The position numbers and the translations under genes are program-made. The notes under the pieces were generated by a model that saw nothing but the letters and a program-made list of their open reading frames with translations, had not been told where the DNA came from and searched no databases. 64,000 bases of DNA from Armigeres subalbatus (taxonomy: Eukaryota; Arthropoda; Insecta; Diptera; Culicidae): NCBI RefSeq assembly GCF_024139115.2, contig NC_085139.1:253676067-253740066 (forward strand), given 5' to 3'. Shown in pieces: positions 1 to 11,490 of this stretch (positions are counted from its first letter, which is position 1; every line of letters begins with the position of its first letter).

Positions 1-641
1 TGATGACGACGGGGCGACGATGTTTGCTTTACCTCATTATCCTTTTGTGCACAAGAACATGAATCGCTTGTTACGACACACCGAATGAAGCACGCCCGAA
101 TGGTAATAAGAGTGGAAGCGTACATTTTCGCAAATGTGAGCCGTAACAAAAGCCGGCTCAGCTTGCTTTCAACCAGCTGACGACGGAGCGAGCGTATCTC
201 TGCCGCGACCTCCGCTATGACACGCCGTACACAGAAAGTGGAGAATAATGGCGAAAAAAGGGTCATAATCATTCCCCCGGTGGGAGGCTCCTGCTGTGTG
301 GGGTCCACCGCCAACAACGCCTCGCCGCACGTTCCTCAAAGGGCATCCACATGTTCCGTTCATTCGCAAATGGCTGTTATTGCACAATCCAACCAGAGAT
401 GGGGGATGCGAGTGGGTTGGTTTTTTATTCCGTACCGAACGGAGAAACAGAAATGAAATTTCAGCATTTTTCCTTCGGTTAACCAGGAAGGACATGGAAT
501 CCAGCGTGAGAAAAACCACCTTCGTGTGAACAAACAGTTGTTGGTCGCTGTAGGTGAATTGGTTAAGATTTTCAGCTACTGTAAACCTCTCCTCGGCGTG
601 GCGAGAGGTGATCCGCACGCAGAGACTGGATTTCCACATAC
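1..641. other. non-coding, unassigned; possible intron/UTR
   Basis: No recognisable gene or repeat family. If the exon called at 642-804 is real, this stretch lies downstream of its splice donor on the minus strand and would be intron. The longer minus-strand frame continuing into it loses the C-ending codon bias seen upstream of the donor, which fits intron read-through. Confidence 0.3.
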
Positions 642-804
642 CTACGCTTGGTTGGTATTTTTGCTTTGTTGGCACATGGGCGACTCGACTCCTGCTGAGA
701 ATGATGTTGATAATGATGAGGACGACGACTGTGGCAATGGCGACGGCGCCGACGATGGCGGTACAATGGAGCAATTTTCGTGGTCTTTCAGGTGTAATCC
801 ACAT
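642..804 (-). CDS. candidate exon encoding a signal-anchor-like transmembrane segment
   Basis: No family is recognised. The minus-strand frame starts at ATG 804 (MWITPERPRK) after an upstream in-frame stop and runs into about 20 hydrophobic residues (AIVGAVAIATVVVLIIINII), then a basic stretch (SRSRVAHVPTKQK). This is the layout of a type II signal anchor or an uncleaved signal. Third codon positions through the hydrophobic part are overwhelmingly C (GCC, ATC, GTC, GGC), unlike the AT-rich surroundings, which supports real coding sequence. A good splice donor (AG/GTATGT) lies at 642/641, and the C-ending bias fades beyond it. Against it: no second exon is visible, the ATG context is weak, and a GC-rich low-complexity stretch could mimic the bias. 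Seen: frame, hydrophobicity, donor. Inferred: exon status and topology. Confidence 0.3.
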
Positions 805-1149
805 ACGTAGCCTTCGTTGCGCAGGATGCTCGTTATATGAAATGGAAATGGCAAGAGGGAAATATCAATGGAAACTATTCCCCGAAGAACGATAATGAAG
901 AAGTGTTTTTTACGTTGGATAGTGAAGATGTAGCTGATGATGTAAACAGAGTAGAGGAACAATAGATGAAGTAAGATGAAGTAAGCATTCAGAGTAAGAC
1001 TGGCGTTTATTAACAAAGTAGTCTGTTATTTTTGTCTGTGTTAGCGAAAGGCCCAATAATTTTGGGTCACATACAATTATATTTTTATCACATATTTATG
1101 TGATAAACACATGTGGAAGTGTCGGCTTGACAAATGGATTGTAAGTGGT
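805..1149. other. non-coding, unassigned
   Basis: AT-rich sequence upstream of the candidate exon on the minus strand. No repeat family or coding signal is recognised. Confidence 0.4.
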
Positions 1150-1360
1150 TCGACTATGCATCCAATCATTCAGTAGCCGCTAAGTTGCGAAGGCCGACGG
1201 AGGTCCTTCGTAGTTTAGTTGGTTAAAGCACCAGTCTAGCGTACTGAGTGTCGTGGATTTGAGTCCCATTAAAGGAAAGTGGTTACCTCCAATACATTTT
1301 TCAAATCACAATCTTCCACATAATGTACATATTCACATGTGAGTTTTCAGAACATTACAT
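1150..1360 (+). mobile_element. tRNA-related SINE, copy 1
   Basis: A tRNA-like cloverleaf core lies at about 1203-1275. Box A is TAGTTTAGTTGG (1211-1222), the anticodon-type loop sits in CAGT-CTAGCGT-ACTG (AGC at the anticodon positions, so tRNA-Ala-like), and box B is in GGATTTGAGTCCC (1255-1267). Acceptor halves pair around TCCTTCG and AAAGGA. An inverted homologous copy at 9619-9834 shares about 200 bp including both flanks of the tRNA head, so this is a dispersed element and not a host tRNA gene. RNA polymerase III transcription is expected for the family; activity here is unknown. Ends are approximate because no target-site duplication was resolved. Confidence 0.75.
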
Positions 1361-2009
1361 ATATTTATTATTCATGATAAGACTCGTATTGGGGGCTTAT
1401 CAATTTTGTGACTAGAGTTGGATTCGAACAGGCCAAAGCATGTGTTGGTCTGTCATATAAAACGTATCGAGAATCTAACTCTCCATTTTCGGGTTGGAAA
1501 TCCTGCGGCATAACTCGCCTGTGTTATGCTGGGTTTTACAAGTTCGCCCAAACCCTGTGGACAAGTTCAAAACTTTGTGCCGTTGCTATGTGTCGTTAGG
1601 AGTATATTAGACCAGGGCATACAATAGTCATTCTCGTCGTATGAAGAAACCGAAAAACTTTGGTAACATAAATGCATCGATAACATTTATAACGCTTTCA
1701 TACGTTACTCCAAATTCATTATTACAAAGGATTAATAAAAATCTTCGCATGACAACTGGCGCTTGAAGAATAACGGTATGAAGTCTTCGTTCTTTGATGT
1801 CGTCATGGCGATTTGGTTACACGACGGAAGCTAACGTCGTACGCGTCATTGACGATGTAACGAGTAACAATGAAGACACTACGACTCGTCCCTACTGTGG
1901 CGTTTCGTGCTGTGCTGCATTAGACATCTCTCTACATATTTTCAAAACAAATAAAGAGAAACATCAAGCTGGAATAAGATGACAGTTCATATGTGCTATT
2001 ATTATTTAT
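1361..2009. other. AT-rich spacer, nothing identified
   Basis: Only short frames of about 60 residues without codon bias or recognisable domains. No tandem structure. Confidence 0.45.
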
Positions 2010-2120
2010 TCAGACTAAGGCCGAAGTGGCCTGTGCGGTATATAAGAGTCTTCTCCATTCGGCTCGGTCCATGGCTAAACGTCGCCAACCACGCAGTCTA
2101 TGGAGGGTCCGCAAGTCATC
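2010..2120 (-). pseudogene. C-terminal fragment of an RTE-like non-LTR retrotransposon ORF
   Basis: The minus strand reads as the last 37 or so residues of a retrotransposon polyprotein: DDLRTLHRLRGW, then AMDRAEWRRLLYTAQATSAL, ending at a TGA (2010-2012) followed by an AATAAATAATAATA tail. The motif set (a DRAEWRRLL-like block just before the stop, then an A-rich 3' tail) matches the C-terminus I associate with the same broad family as the RT at 29253-30470. Everything upstream is missing, so this is a 5'-truncated insertion, usual for target-primed reverse transcription. Family assignment is from memory of the motif, not a search. Confidence 0.6.
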
Positions 2121-2519
2121 ATATATGTTATAGTTAGGTTATAATTGAGATTTAAAAAATGTTCATAAGAAACCGTAGAGATGTTATATATTAACTCCAT
2201 CTCTTGCATTTTTTGTAAATAAGTCGTATATAAGAGCTTGGCAACGCGATTAAGGCTCGTGGAGAAGTCATAATTGCATTGCTAATACTGATGTACAACA
2301 ATCTGTGTTGCATGGGTTGGCACCCTGTCATCCACCGTTTTTGACAGGGATAGTAATAAGCTGTGATGACGTTTGACCTCTAGACAAGTTGGCACGCTCT
2401 CCTTGCATGGCTGCTGTAGAGACGACTCTGACATAGGATCAGTACACGAGCCCTTTTTCATCAGTCGTCGACGATCAACTATGCTCATTGTAACAAAGGC
2501 GGCCATCGGCTACGAGATT
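2121..2519. other. non-coding spacer, nothing identified
   Basis: Left flank of the 2.6-9.3 kb satellite. No coding signal; the 74-codon minus frame at 2282-2506 has no recognisable domain. Confidence 0.4.
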
Positions 2520-2568
2520 GCAAAAAGTCAAAATTTAAATCATTCTATTTAAATTTTGACTTTTTTGC
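2520..2568. repeat. inverted repeat (21-bp arms, 6-bp loop) at satellite edge
   Basis: Left arm 2520-2540 and right arm 2547-2568 are complementary apart from one extra T in the right arm; the loop is CATTCT. It lies about 25 bp before the first 8-bp satellite unit. It could be the terminus of an element in which the array grew, or an extrusion-prone boundary. Confidence 0.85.
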
Positions 2569-2590
2569 TACCCTATGTTTGAACGATGGC

Positions 2591-2897
2591 AGAAGACAGA
2601 AAAACAGTAGAACAGAGGAGCAGAAGAACAGAAGAACAGAAAAAAGGAATAGAACAGAATATAAGAAGAACAAAGAACAGAAGAACAGAAGAACAGAAGA
2701 ACAGAAGAACAGAAGAACAGAAGAAAAGAAGAACAGAAGAACAGAAGAACAGAAGAACAGAAGAACAGAAGAACAGAAGAACAGAAGAACAGAAGAACAG
2801 AAGAACAGAAGAACAGAAGAACAGAAGAACAGAAGAACAGAAGAACAGAAGAACAGAAGAATAGAAGAACAGAAGAATAGAAGAACAGACGAACACA
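2591..2897 (+). repeat. 8-bp tandem array (AACAGAAG)n
   Basis: About 35 near-identical copies of an 8-bp purine-rich unit. Twenty-four bases (three units) give the repeating octapeptide seen when it is translated (RRTEEQKN on the plus strand). It passes within a few bases into the unrelated 11-bp unit array to the right, so the two satellites are fused. Confidence 0.9.
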
Positions 2898-2904
2898 AAA
2901 ACAA

Positions 2905-5900
2905 TCAAAATACAATCCAAATCCAATCCAAATCCAATCCAAATCCAATCCAAATCCAATCCAAATCCAATCCAAATCCAATCCAAATCCAATCCAAATC
3001 CAATCCAAATCCAAATCCAATCCAAATCCAATCCAAATCCAATCAAATCCAATCCAAATCCAATCCAAATCCAATCCAAATCCAATCCAAATCCATCAAA
3101 TCAATCAAATCAATCCAAATCCAGTCCAAATCAATCAATCCAATCAAATCAATCCAAATCCAATCCAAATCAATCAAATCAGATCCAGTCAGTCAAATCC
3201 AGTCAAATCAATCCAAATCAGTCCAAATCAATCCAAATCCAGTCAAATCAATCCAAATCAGTCAAATCCAGTCCAGATCAATCCAAGTCAGTCAAATCAG
3301 TCCAAGTCAGTCCAGATCAGTCAGATCCAGTCCAGATCAGTCCAGTCAGTCCAGATCAATCCAAATCAATCCAAATCAGTCCAAATCAGTCCAGATCCAG
3401 TCCAGATCCAGTCAGTCAGTCAATCAATCCAGTCCAGTCCAGGTCAGTCAAATCAGTCCAGATCCAGTCCAAATCAGTCCAGATCCAGTCCAGATCCAGT
3501 CAGGTCAGTCCAGGTCAGTCAGATCCAGTCCAGTCAGTCCAGGTCAGTCCAGATCCAGTCCGATCCAGTCAAGTCAGTCCAGATCCAGTCAGATCCAGTC
3601 CAGGTCGATCCAGTCAGATCGATCAGTCCAAATCCAGTCCAGATCAGTCCAGGTCAGTCAGATCCAGTCCAGATCCAGTCCAGATCCAGTCCAGGTCAGT
3701 CAGGTCAGTCCAGATCCAGTCAGGTCAGTCCAGGTCAGTCCAGATCCAGTCCAGATCCAGTCCAGATCCAGTCCAGATCCAGTCAGATCAGTCCAAGATC
3801 AGTCAGGTCAGTCCAGGTCAGTCCAGATCCAGTCCAGGTCAGTCCAGGTCAGTCCAGGTCAGTCCAGATCCAGTCCAGATCCAGTCAGGTCAGTCCAGAT
3901 CCAGTCCAGGTCAGTCCAGATCCAGTCCAGATCCAGTCAGGTCAGTCCAGATCCAGTCCAGATCCAGTCAGATCCAGTCCAGGTCAGTCCAGATCAATCC
4001 AGATCCAGTCAGTCAGGTCAGTCCAGATCCAGTCAGATCCAGTCCAGATCCAGTCAGGTCCGATCAGTCAGGTCCAGTCAGTCCAGATCCAGTCCAGATC
4101 CAGGTCAGTCCAGATCCAGTCAGGTCAGTCAGATCCAGTCCAGGTCAGTCCAGGTCAGTCCAGATCCAGTCAGGTCAGTCCAAGATCCAGTCCAGATCCA
4201 GTCCAGGTCAGTCCAGATCCAGTCAGGTCAGTCCAGATCAGTCAGATCCAGTCGGTCGATCAGTCAATCCAGTCCAGTCAGGTCGATCCAGTCAGATCCA
4301 GTCAAGTCCAGTCGGTCAGATCAGTCAGGTCCAGTCCAGATCCAGTCAGGTCAGTCCAAGTCCAGTCAGATCCAGTCCAGATCAGTCCAGGTCAGTCAGG
4401 TCAGTCCAAATCCAGTCCAGATCCAGTCCAGATCGATCCAGATCAGTCCAGTCAGTCGGTCCAGTCCAGGTCAGTCAGATCAGTCAGGTCAGTCCAGATC
4501 CAGTCCAGGTCAGTCCAGGTCAGTCCAGATCCAGTCCAGGTCAGTCAAGTCAGTCAGGTCAGTCAGATCCAGTCCAGATCCAGTCAAGAGTCAGTCCAGT
4601 CCAGTCAGTCCAGGTCAGTCAGATCCAGTCCAGATCCAGTCCAGATCCAGTCAGGTCAGTCCAGTCAGTCGATCCAGATCCAGTCCAGATCAGTCAGGTC
4701 AGTCAAGTCAGTCCAGGTCAGTCAAGTCGATCCAGGTCAGTCCAGATCCAGTCCAGATCCAGTCCAGATCCAGTCCAGGTCAGTCCAGATCGGTCAGATC
4801 AGTCAGGTCAGTCCAGATCAGTCCAGATCCAGTCCAGATCCAGTCCAGGTCAGTCCAGATCAGTCAGGTCAGTCCAGGTCAGTCCAGATCAGTCAGGTCA
4901 GTCCAGGTCAGTCAGATCCAGTCCAGATCCAGTCCAGATCCAGTCCAGATCGGTCAGGTCAGTCCAGATCCAGTCCAGGTCAGTCCGATCCAGTCCAGAT
5001 CCAGTCAAGTCAGTCCAGATCGAGTCAGGTCAGTCCAGGTCAGTCCAGATCCAGTCAGATCCAGTCAGATCAGTCCAGATCCAGTCCAGGTCAGTCCAGA
5101 TCCAGTCAGATCCAGTCAAGTCCAGATCCAGTCCAGATCCAGTCAGATCCAGTCAGATCAGTCAAATCAGTCCAAAGTCAGTCCAGTCCAAGTCCAGATC
5201 CAGTCAGGTCAGTCCAGGTCAGTCCAAGATCCAGTCCAGATCCAGTCAGATCCAGTCCAGTCAGATCCAGTCAAATCCAGATCCAGTCAGGTCAGTCCAG
5301 ATCCAGTCCAAGTCAGTCCAGATCCAGTCAGGTCAGTCAGAGTCAGTCCAGGTCAGTCAGATCCAGTCCAGATCAGTCCAGATCCAGTCCAGATCCAGTC
5401 AGTCCAGGTCAGTCCAGATCCAGTCCAGGTCCAGTCCAGATCCAGTCCAGGTCAGTCCAGAGTCGGTCCAGTCAGTCCAGATCCAGTCAGGTCAGTCCAG
5501 ATCCAGTCCAGATCAGTCCAAGGTCAGTCCAGTCAGGTCAAGTCAGATCAGTCAGATCAGTCCAGATCCGGGTCCAGATCAGTCCAATCCAGTCAGTCAG
5601 TCGATCCAGGTCAGATCCAGTCCAGATCCAGTCCAGATCAGTCCAGATCGGTCAAATCAGTCCAGATCCAGTCAGGTCAGTCGATCCAGTCCAGGTCCAG
5701 TCCAGGTCAAGTCCAGATCCAGTCAGATCAGTCCAAATCCAGTCCAGATCCAGTCAGATCAATCCAGTCGATCAGATCCAGTCCAGTCAGTCAGTTCAGT
5801 CAGTCAGGTCAATCCAGTCAGTCCAGATCCAGTCCAAGGTCGATCAGGTCAGTCCAAATCCAGTCCAAATCGGTCCAGTCCAGATCCAGTCAAATCAGTC

Positions 5901-8900
5901 CAGATCAGTCAAGTCCAGTCAAGTCCAGATCCAGTCCAGGTCAGTCAGATCCAGTCCAGATCCAGTCCAGATCAGTCCAGATCCAGTCCAGGTCGATCAG
6001 TCAGTCCAGTCAGTCCAGATCAGTCCAGATCCAGTCAAGTCAGTCCAGATCCAGTCCAGATCCAGTCCAGATCCAGTCCAGATCAGTCCAAGATCCAGTC
6101 CAGATCCAGTCCAAGTCAGTCCAGATCAGTCCAAGTCCAGTCCAGTCAGTCCAGTCAGATCCAGTCCAGATCCAGTCCAAGATCCAGTCCAGATCCAGTC
6201 CAGGTCCAGTCAGATCAGTCCAGATCCAGTCCAGGTCCAGTCCAGATCAGTCAGGTCAATCCAGTCAAGATCCAGTCGGTCAGGTCAGTCAGAGTCAGTC
6301 AGATCCAGTCCAGATCCAGTCCAGATCAGTCCAGGTCGGTCAGATCCAGTCCAGGATCAGTCCAGATCCAGTCCAGATCAGTCAAATCCAGTCAGGTCAG
6401 TCCAGTCAGTCCAGATCCAGTCCAAGTCAGTCCAGATCCAGTCAGGTCAGTCCGATCCAGTCCAGATCCAGTCAGTCCAAGTCCAGGTCAGTCCAGGTCA
6501 GTCAGTCAAGTCCAGATCAGTCAGATCCAGTCCAGATCCAGTCAGTCCAGTCAGGTCAGTCCAGTCAGATCAGTCCAGATCAAGTCAGATCCAGATCGGT
6601 CAAGTCAGTCGATCAGGTCAGTCCAGTCCAGTCCAGTCAGTCAGATCCAGTCCAGATCCAGTCAGTCAGGTCAGTCCAGATCCAGTCAAGGTCAAGTCCA
6701 GATCAGTCCAGATCCAGTCCAGATCAGTCGATCCAGTCAGTCCAGTCAAGTCCAGTCAGTCAGTCCAGTCCAGATCCAGTCAGATCAGTCAAGTCCAGTC
6801 AGATCCAGTCAGGTCAGTCCAGATCCAGTCCAGATCAGTCAAGTCAGTCCAAGATCCAGTCCAGATCAGTCAGATCCAGTCCAGATCAGTCAAGATCCAG
6901 TCAGATCCAGTCCAAGTCAGTCCAGATCAGTCCAGATCCAGTCAAGATCCAGTCAGATCCAGTCAGATCAGTCCAGATCCAGTCCAGATCCAGTCAGGTC
7001 AGTCCAGGTCAGTCCAGATCCAGTCCAAGTCAGTCAAGATCCAGTCCAGATCCAGTCAGATCGATCCAGATCAGTCAAGATCCAGTCCAGGTCCAGTCAG
7101 ATCCAGTCCAGATCCAGTCAAGTCAGTCCAGATCCAGTCCAGTCAGTCAGATCCAGTCCAGATCGGTCAAGTCAGTCAGATCCAGTCAAGTCAGTCCAGT
7201 CGATCCAGATCCAGTCAGTCAAATCAGTCCAGTCAGATCCAGTCCAGATCCAGTCAGTCGATCAGTCCAGATCCAGTCCAGATCCAGTCAGGTCAGTCCA
7301 GATCAGTCCAGATCCAGTCCAGATCCAGTCCAAGTCAGTCCAGATCAGTCAGATCGGTCAGATCAGTCCAGTCCAGGTCAGTCCAGTCCAGATCCAGTCA
7401 GATCCAGTCCAGATCCAGTCCAGATCCAGTCAGTCCGATCCAGTCCAGTCCAGTCCAAGTCAGTCGATCCAGTCAAGTCAGTCAGATCCAGTCCAGATCC
7501 AGTCAGGTCAGTCCAGGTCAGTCAGATCGGTCCAGGTCAGTCCAGATCAGTCCAGATCAGTCAGTCAGATCCAGTCCAAGTCAGTCCAGATCGGTCAGAT
7601 CCAGTCAGATCAGTCCAGGTCAGTCCAGATCCAGTCCAGATCCAGTCCAGGTCCAGGTCAGTCCAGAGTCAGTCAGATCCAGTCCAGATCCAGTCCAGAT
7701 CCAGTCCAGATCCAGTCCAGATCCAGTCCAGGTCAGTCAGGTCAGTCAGATCCAGTCCAGATCCAGTCCAGATCAGTCCAGGTCAGTCCAGGTCAGTCCA
7801 GATCCAGTCAGTCAGTCCAGTCCAGATCCAGTCCAGGTCAGTCCAGATCCAGTCAGTCAGTCAGGTCAGTCCAGGTCAGTCCAGATCAGTCCAGATCAGT
7901 CCAGGTCAGTCAGATCCAGTCCAGATCCAGTCCAAGTCGGTCAGATCCAGTCCAGTCCAGTCAGTCCAGTCAGTCGAATCCAGTCCGATCAGGTCAGTCC
8001 AGATCAGTCCAGATCCAGTCAGATCCAGTCCAGGTCAGTCAGGTCAGTCCAGATCCAGTCCAGATCAGTCCAGATCCAGTCAGATCCAGTCAGGTCAGTC
8101 CAGATCCAGTCCAGAGTCAGTCCAGGTCCAGTCAAGTCAGTCCAGATCCAGTCCAGATCCAGTCCAGATCCAGTCAGATCAGTCAGGTCAGTCCAGATCC
8201 AGTCCAGATCCAGTCCAGATCCAGTCAGGTCAGTCGATCAGTCAGTCCAGTCAGATCAGTCCAGATCCAGTCAGGTCAGTCCAGATCCAGTCCAGATCCA
8301 GTCCAGATCCAGTCCAGGTCAGTCCAGATCCAGTCAGGTCAGTCCAGATCCAGTCCAGATCCAGTCCAAGTCGGTCAGGTCAGTCCAGAGATCCAGTCAG
8401 ATCCAGTCCAGATCCAGTCCAGGTCAGTCCAGATCCAGTCCAGATCCAGTCAGGTCAGTCAGATCCAGTCAGGTCAGTCCAGTCAGTCCAGATCGGTCAG
8501 TCAGTCCAGATCCAGTCCAGATCCAGTCAAGATCCAGTCCAGATCCAGTCCAGATCCAGTCAGATCCAGTCAGGTCAGTCAGATCCAGTCCAGTCAGTCC
8601 AGATCCAGTCCAAGATCCAGTCAGATCAGTCCAGTCAGTCCAGGTCGGTCAGATCCAGTCCAGATCCAGTCAAGATCAGTCAGGTCGGTCAATCCAGTCA
8701 GGTCGGTCAAATCAGTCAGGTCAGTCCAGATCAGTCCAAAAGTCCAATCCAAATCCAGATCCAGTCAGATCAGTCAGATCCAGTCAGTCAAGATCAGTCA
8801 GGTCAGTCAAATCAGTCCAGATCCAGTCCAGATCCAGTCAGGTCCAGTCAGTCCAGTCGATCCAGATCCAGTCAGTCCAGTCGGTCAAGTCAGTCCAATC

Positions 8901-9301
8901 CAGTCAGGTCAGTCCAGGTCAATCCAAGATCAATCCAAATCCAGTCAAATCCAATCCAGTCAGTCAAATCCAGTCAGATCCAGTCCAATCAGTCAATCCA
9001 GTCCAAGGTCAATCAAATCAATCCAAATCAGATCCAGTCCAATCAGATCAGTCCAAATCGATCCAAATCCAGTCAAGATCCAGTCAGGTCAATCCAAATC
9101 AATCCAAATCCAATCAAATCAATCCAAATCAATCCGATCCAATCAAATCAATCCAAATCCAATTCAAATCCAATCAATCAATCAAATCCAGTCCAAATCA
9201 ATCCAAATCAATCCAAATCCAATCCAGATCAATCAAATCAATCAAATCAATCCAAATCCAATCCAAATCCAATCCAAATCCAATCCAAATCCAATCAAAA
9301 A
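2905..9301 (+). repeat. 11-bp satellite (CCAAATCCAAT / CCAGATCCAGT), 6.4 kb
   Basis: A tandem array built from 6-bp (CCAAAT or CCAGAT) and 5-bp (CCAAT or CCAGT) half-units. The outer edges (about 2912-3090 and 9250-9301) are clean CCAAATCCAAT repeats. Between roughly 3300 and 8900 almost all units are the G-containing forms (CCAGAT, CCAGT, CAGGT) with frequent 1-5-base length changes. No unit or combination contains a stop codon on the plus strand, so frames stay open for kilobases (2579-9307 is one 2242-codon frame of Ser/Gln/Pro/Val/Arg). There is no coding bias and no domain, so it is annotated as satellite, not gene. Confidence 0.9.
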
Positions 9302-9618
9302 ATCTAACGCAAATTCGATTTTTATCCAACTGAAATCAGAAGTCAATAAAAAAAATAGGGTTAGGGAGGGCATTCCCGACAGGATCCATATCCAGGCACG
9401 GTCTAAAAACCAAAAAATATTTTGCTGAAAATCCTCAATAATCGAGTGCGCTGACTTGAGAATTTCCGATGTAGCTAGTTCAATTTGAACATGAAGACGT
9501 AATTGTGGCTTTAGGGGTGTGCTGAAGCGCAATTGCCTTCCGGGAACACCTACCGATATCCTATCGTCTTTCCTTTCAATAAAAGTTAGTTGCCTATGTT
9601 TCGGGTATAGACCACTCG
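9302..9618. other. spacer, nothing identified
   Basis: Right flank of the 11-bp satellite. No recognisable feature. Confidence 0.4.
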
Positions 9619-9834
9619 ACATGGTTATTAATCTACAATGTTCTGAAAAACTCCGATGTGATTTTGTACATTATGTGCATGATTTGGATTTGAAAAAAGA
9701 ACTTCCCTTCGATGGGACTCACACCCACGGCCTTCAGTACGCTAGACTGGTGCTTTTAACCAACTAATCTACGAAGGACCTCCGTCGACCATCACAACTT
9801 AGCGGCTATTGAATGAGCCCAAATCGTACGCACA
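9619..9834 (-). mobile_element. tRNA-related SINE, copy 2 (inverted relative to copy 1)
   Basis: Read on the minus strand, the tRNA-like head lies at about 9778-9703, with box A TAGATTAGTTGG, the same CTAGCGT anticodon-type loop and box B GGGTGTGAGTCCC. Its acceptor halves (CCTTCG / CGAAGG) pair better than in copy 1, so this copy is closer to the source tRNA-like sequence. The body after the head matches copy 1 through a shared TTTTTCAGAACATT segment. Confidence 0.75.
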
Positions 9835-11490
9835 CAATCCATATCCCAAACCAACGTAACGCTTCCATATGTGTACATATGTACATATTCACATCGGAGT
9901 TCTTTCCTTTATCAAATCTCATCTTTGAAATGAATTTTTCTTCACTTGTCCACTTGTTCTGCATCCATGTAACTAAAACCACAGCACATAATTTGAAATC
10001 ATCCACGATACCACTAAATAATCCCCGGTATTCTTGCCTGACATGTGTTTGACTATAAACTGGACCAACATCTCGTTTCACCATACTTTGTTTGTTATGC
10101 TGCTGTAGAATCAACATCGTTTAGGTACCTTCCTCTTCCTGTGCTATTTTAGCACTGTTACATTCCTGTCCGTGACCGTGGCAGACCAATTTGATTCATG
10201 TCACCTCAGGAAAAAGATGGACACTGATATGGGAGGGAAGCAAACATAAATAACAACCTGAACGAAAAAAAAAGAATCCCCAGGAAATGAATACGCTGCC
10301 CGTTTTGTTAGACGATAATGGCGCTCGGTTCTGACAGGACAGCGCAACACATGGAGCTGGTTCCGTGGTATAGAGATGGTAACCTGTTGGTATTTGCATG
10401 CTCGATGTAAGATCGGTCACTCTTAGCCAGTGGGTCCGGATAGGATACAAGCGGAAACAAATATGTAAGTACACATTTCACAGATTTTTTTTCGGTTTTG
10501 TGTTGGAACCGTCGACGTCAAGTTGTAAGCAAGCGAAGATTTGATTGGATAACTTTTGTTTCTATTTTCAGGGGATGTGTCCCGGGACAACTATTTGGAT
10601 TCAGTACTGCTGTCGCGTTAGGTTGTATGAATTCAACTCATATGAAACTTATCAGGCCTTTGACAAGTAGCTTCACGGAATTAATGCTCCGGTTCCGCAT
10701 CCGTTGTCAGGTTCTCAATAGCAATGGAGGTCATATTTATTTTATATTTTATATATATGCAAGAGCCAAGTAACTCTAAACTAAAAAGCAAAATATGTTT
10801 AAATTTCAACGACGTGTAAACAGGCTCATTCGTAAAAACACATTCATTGAAATTCTAATTTGATTGAATTTTCCATTAAAATCGATGCACATATTCAGAG
10901 CATCAAAAAAATGTCAAATTAAACGAACTCTCATTTATTTTTCAATTGCTGTAAAAAAATGTCAATATAAATTTATTTTTCCATCAACAAAACTTTAATT
11001 TCAAACGATCGTGCACATTTAAACCTGCATTACACAGTATAAAAATGTTACAGCATATATGGTGTAACAAAAAGGCTCCGTTGGATTCAACTCATTTTTC
11101 CATCACTTTTTAAAATTACAGGTCGTCATTACTATAGAGCTTGTATTCAATATTGCATACAAGAAAAAGTTGGATGTAAAATTAGAGGCTAATAAACACA
11201 AAAATAGGCGTTGAAATAATTCCATGGCGTGTAATTTTCAGAATTTTTATCTGTGTACTTAATTGTCATAACAACATGGTGGCATCGTGCGTTGCATTTA
11301 GTTACTCTGGAAAGTAGGGGTTTTTGTCCCAAATAACCCGTTCAAGCTAAGGATAAACAATATTGAACAACTACGTTAATGGTAAGCATAAATTGCATGA
11401 TTGTTCATTTTATGAAATTCATGACTTTGTTATTTACAGCTAGTAGTTTTGCTTCAGCTGCTTTAGATTTCGGCTATAGGGAGAGGAGTA
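9835..11490. other. AT-rich intergenic DNA, left flank of the 23-bp satellite
   Basis: No coding signal. Contains CTCTAAACTAAA at 10774-10785, which recurs directly outside the hAT-type terminus at 16709-16720 (see findings). The frame at 10498-10773 has no recognisable domain. Confidence 0.4.

Noticed and set aside
1203..1275. functional tRNA-Ala gene
   Set aside because: A mismatched acceptor, and a second inverted copy sharing long flanks (9619-9834), show it is a SINE.
2579..9307. 2242-codon plus-strand open frame (Ser/Gln/Pro-rich)
   Set aside because: Pure translation of a stop-free 8/11-bp satellite with frame-shifting indels; no non-repeat domain, no codon bias, no promoter or splice evidence.
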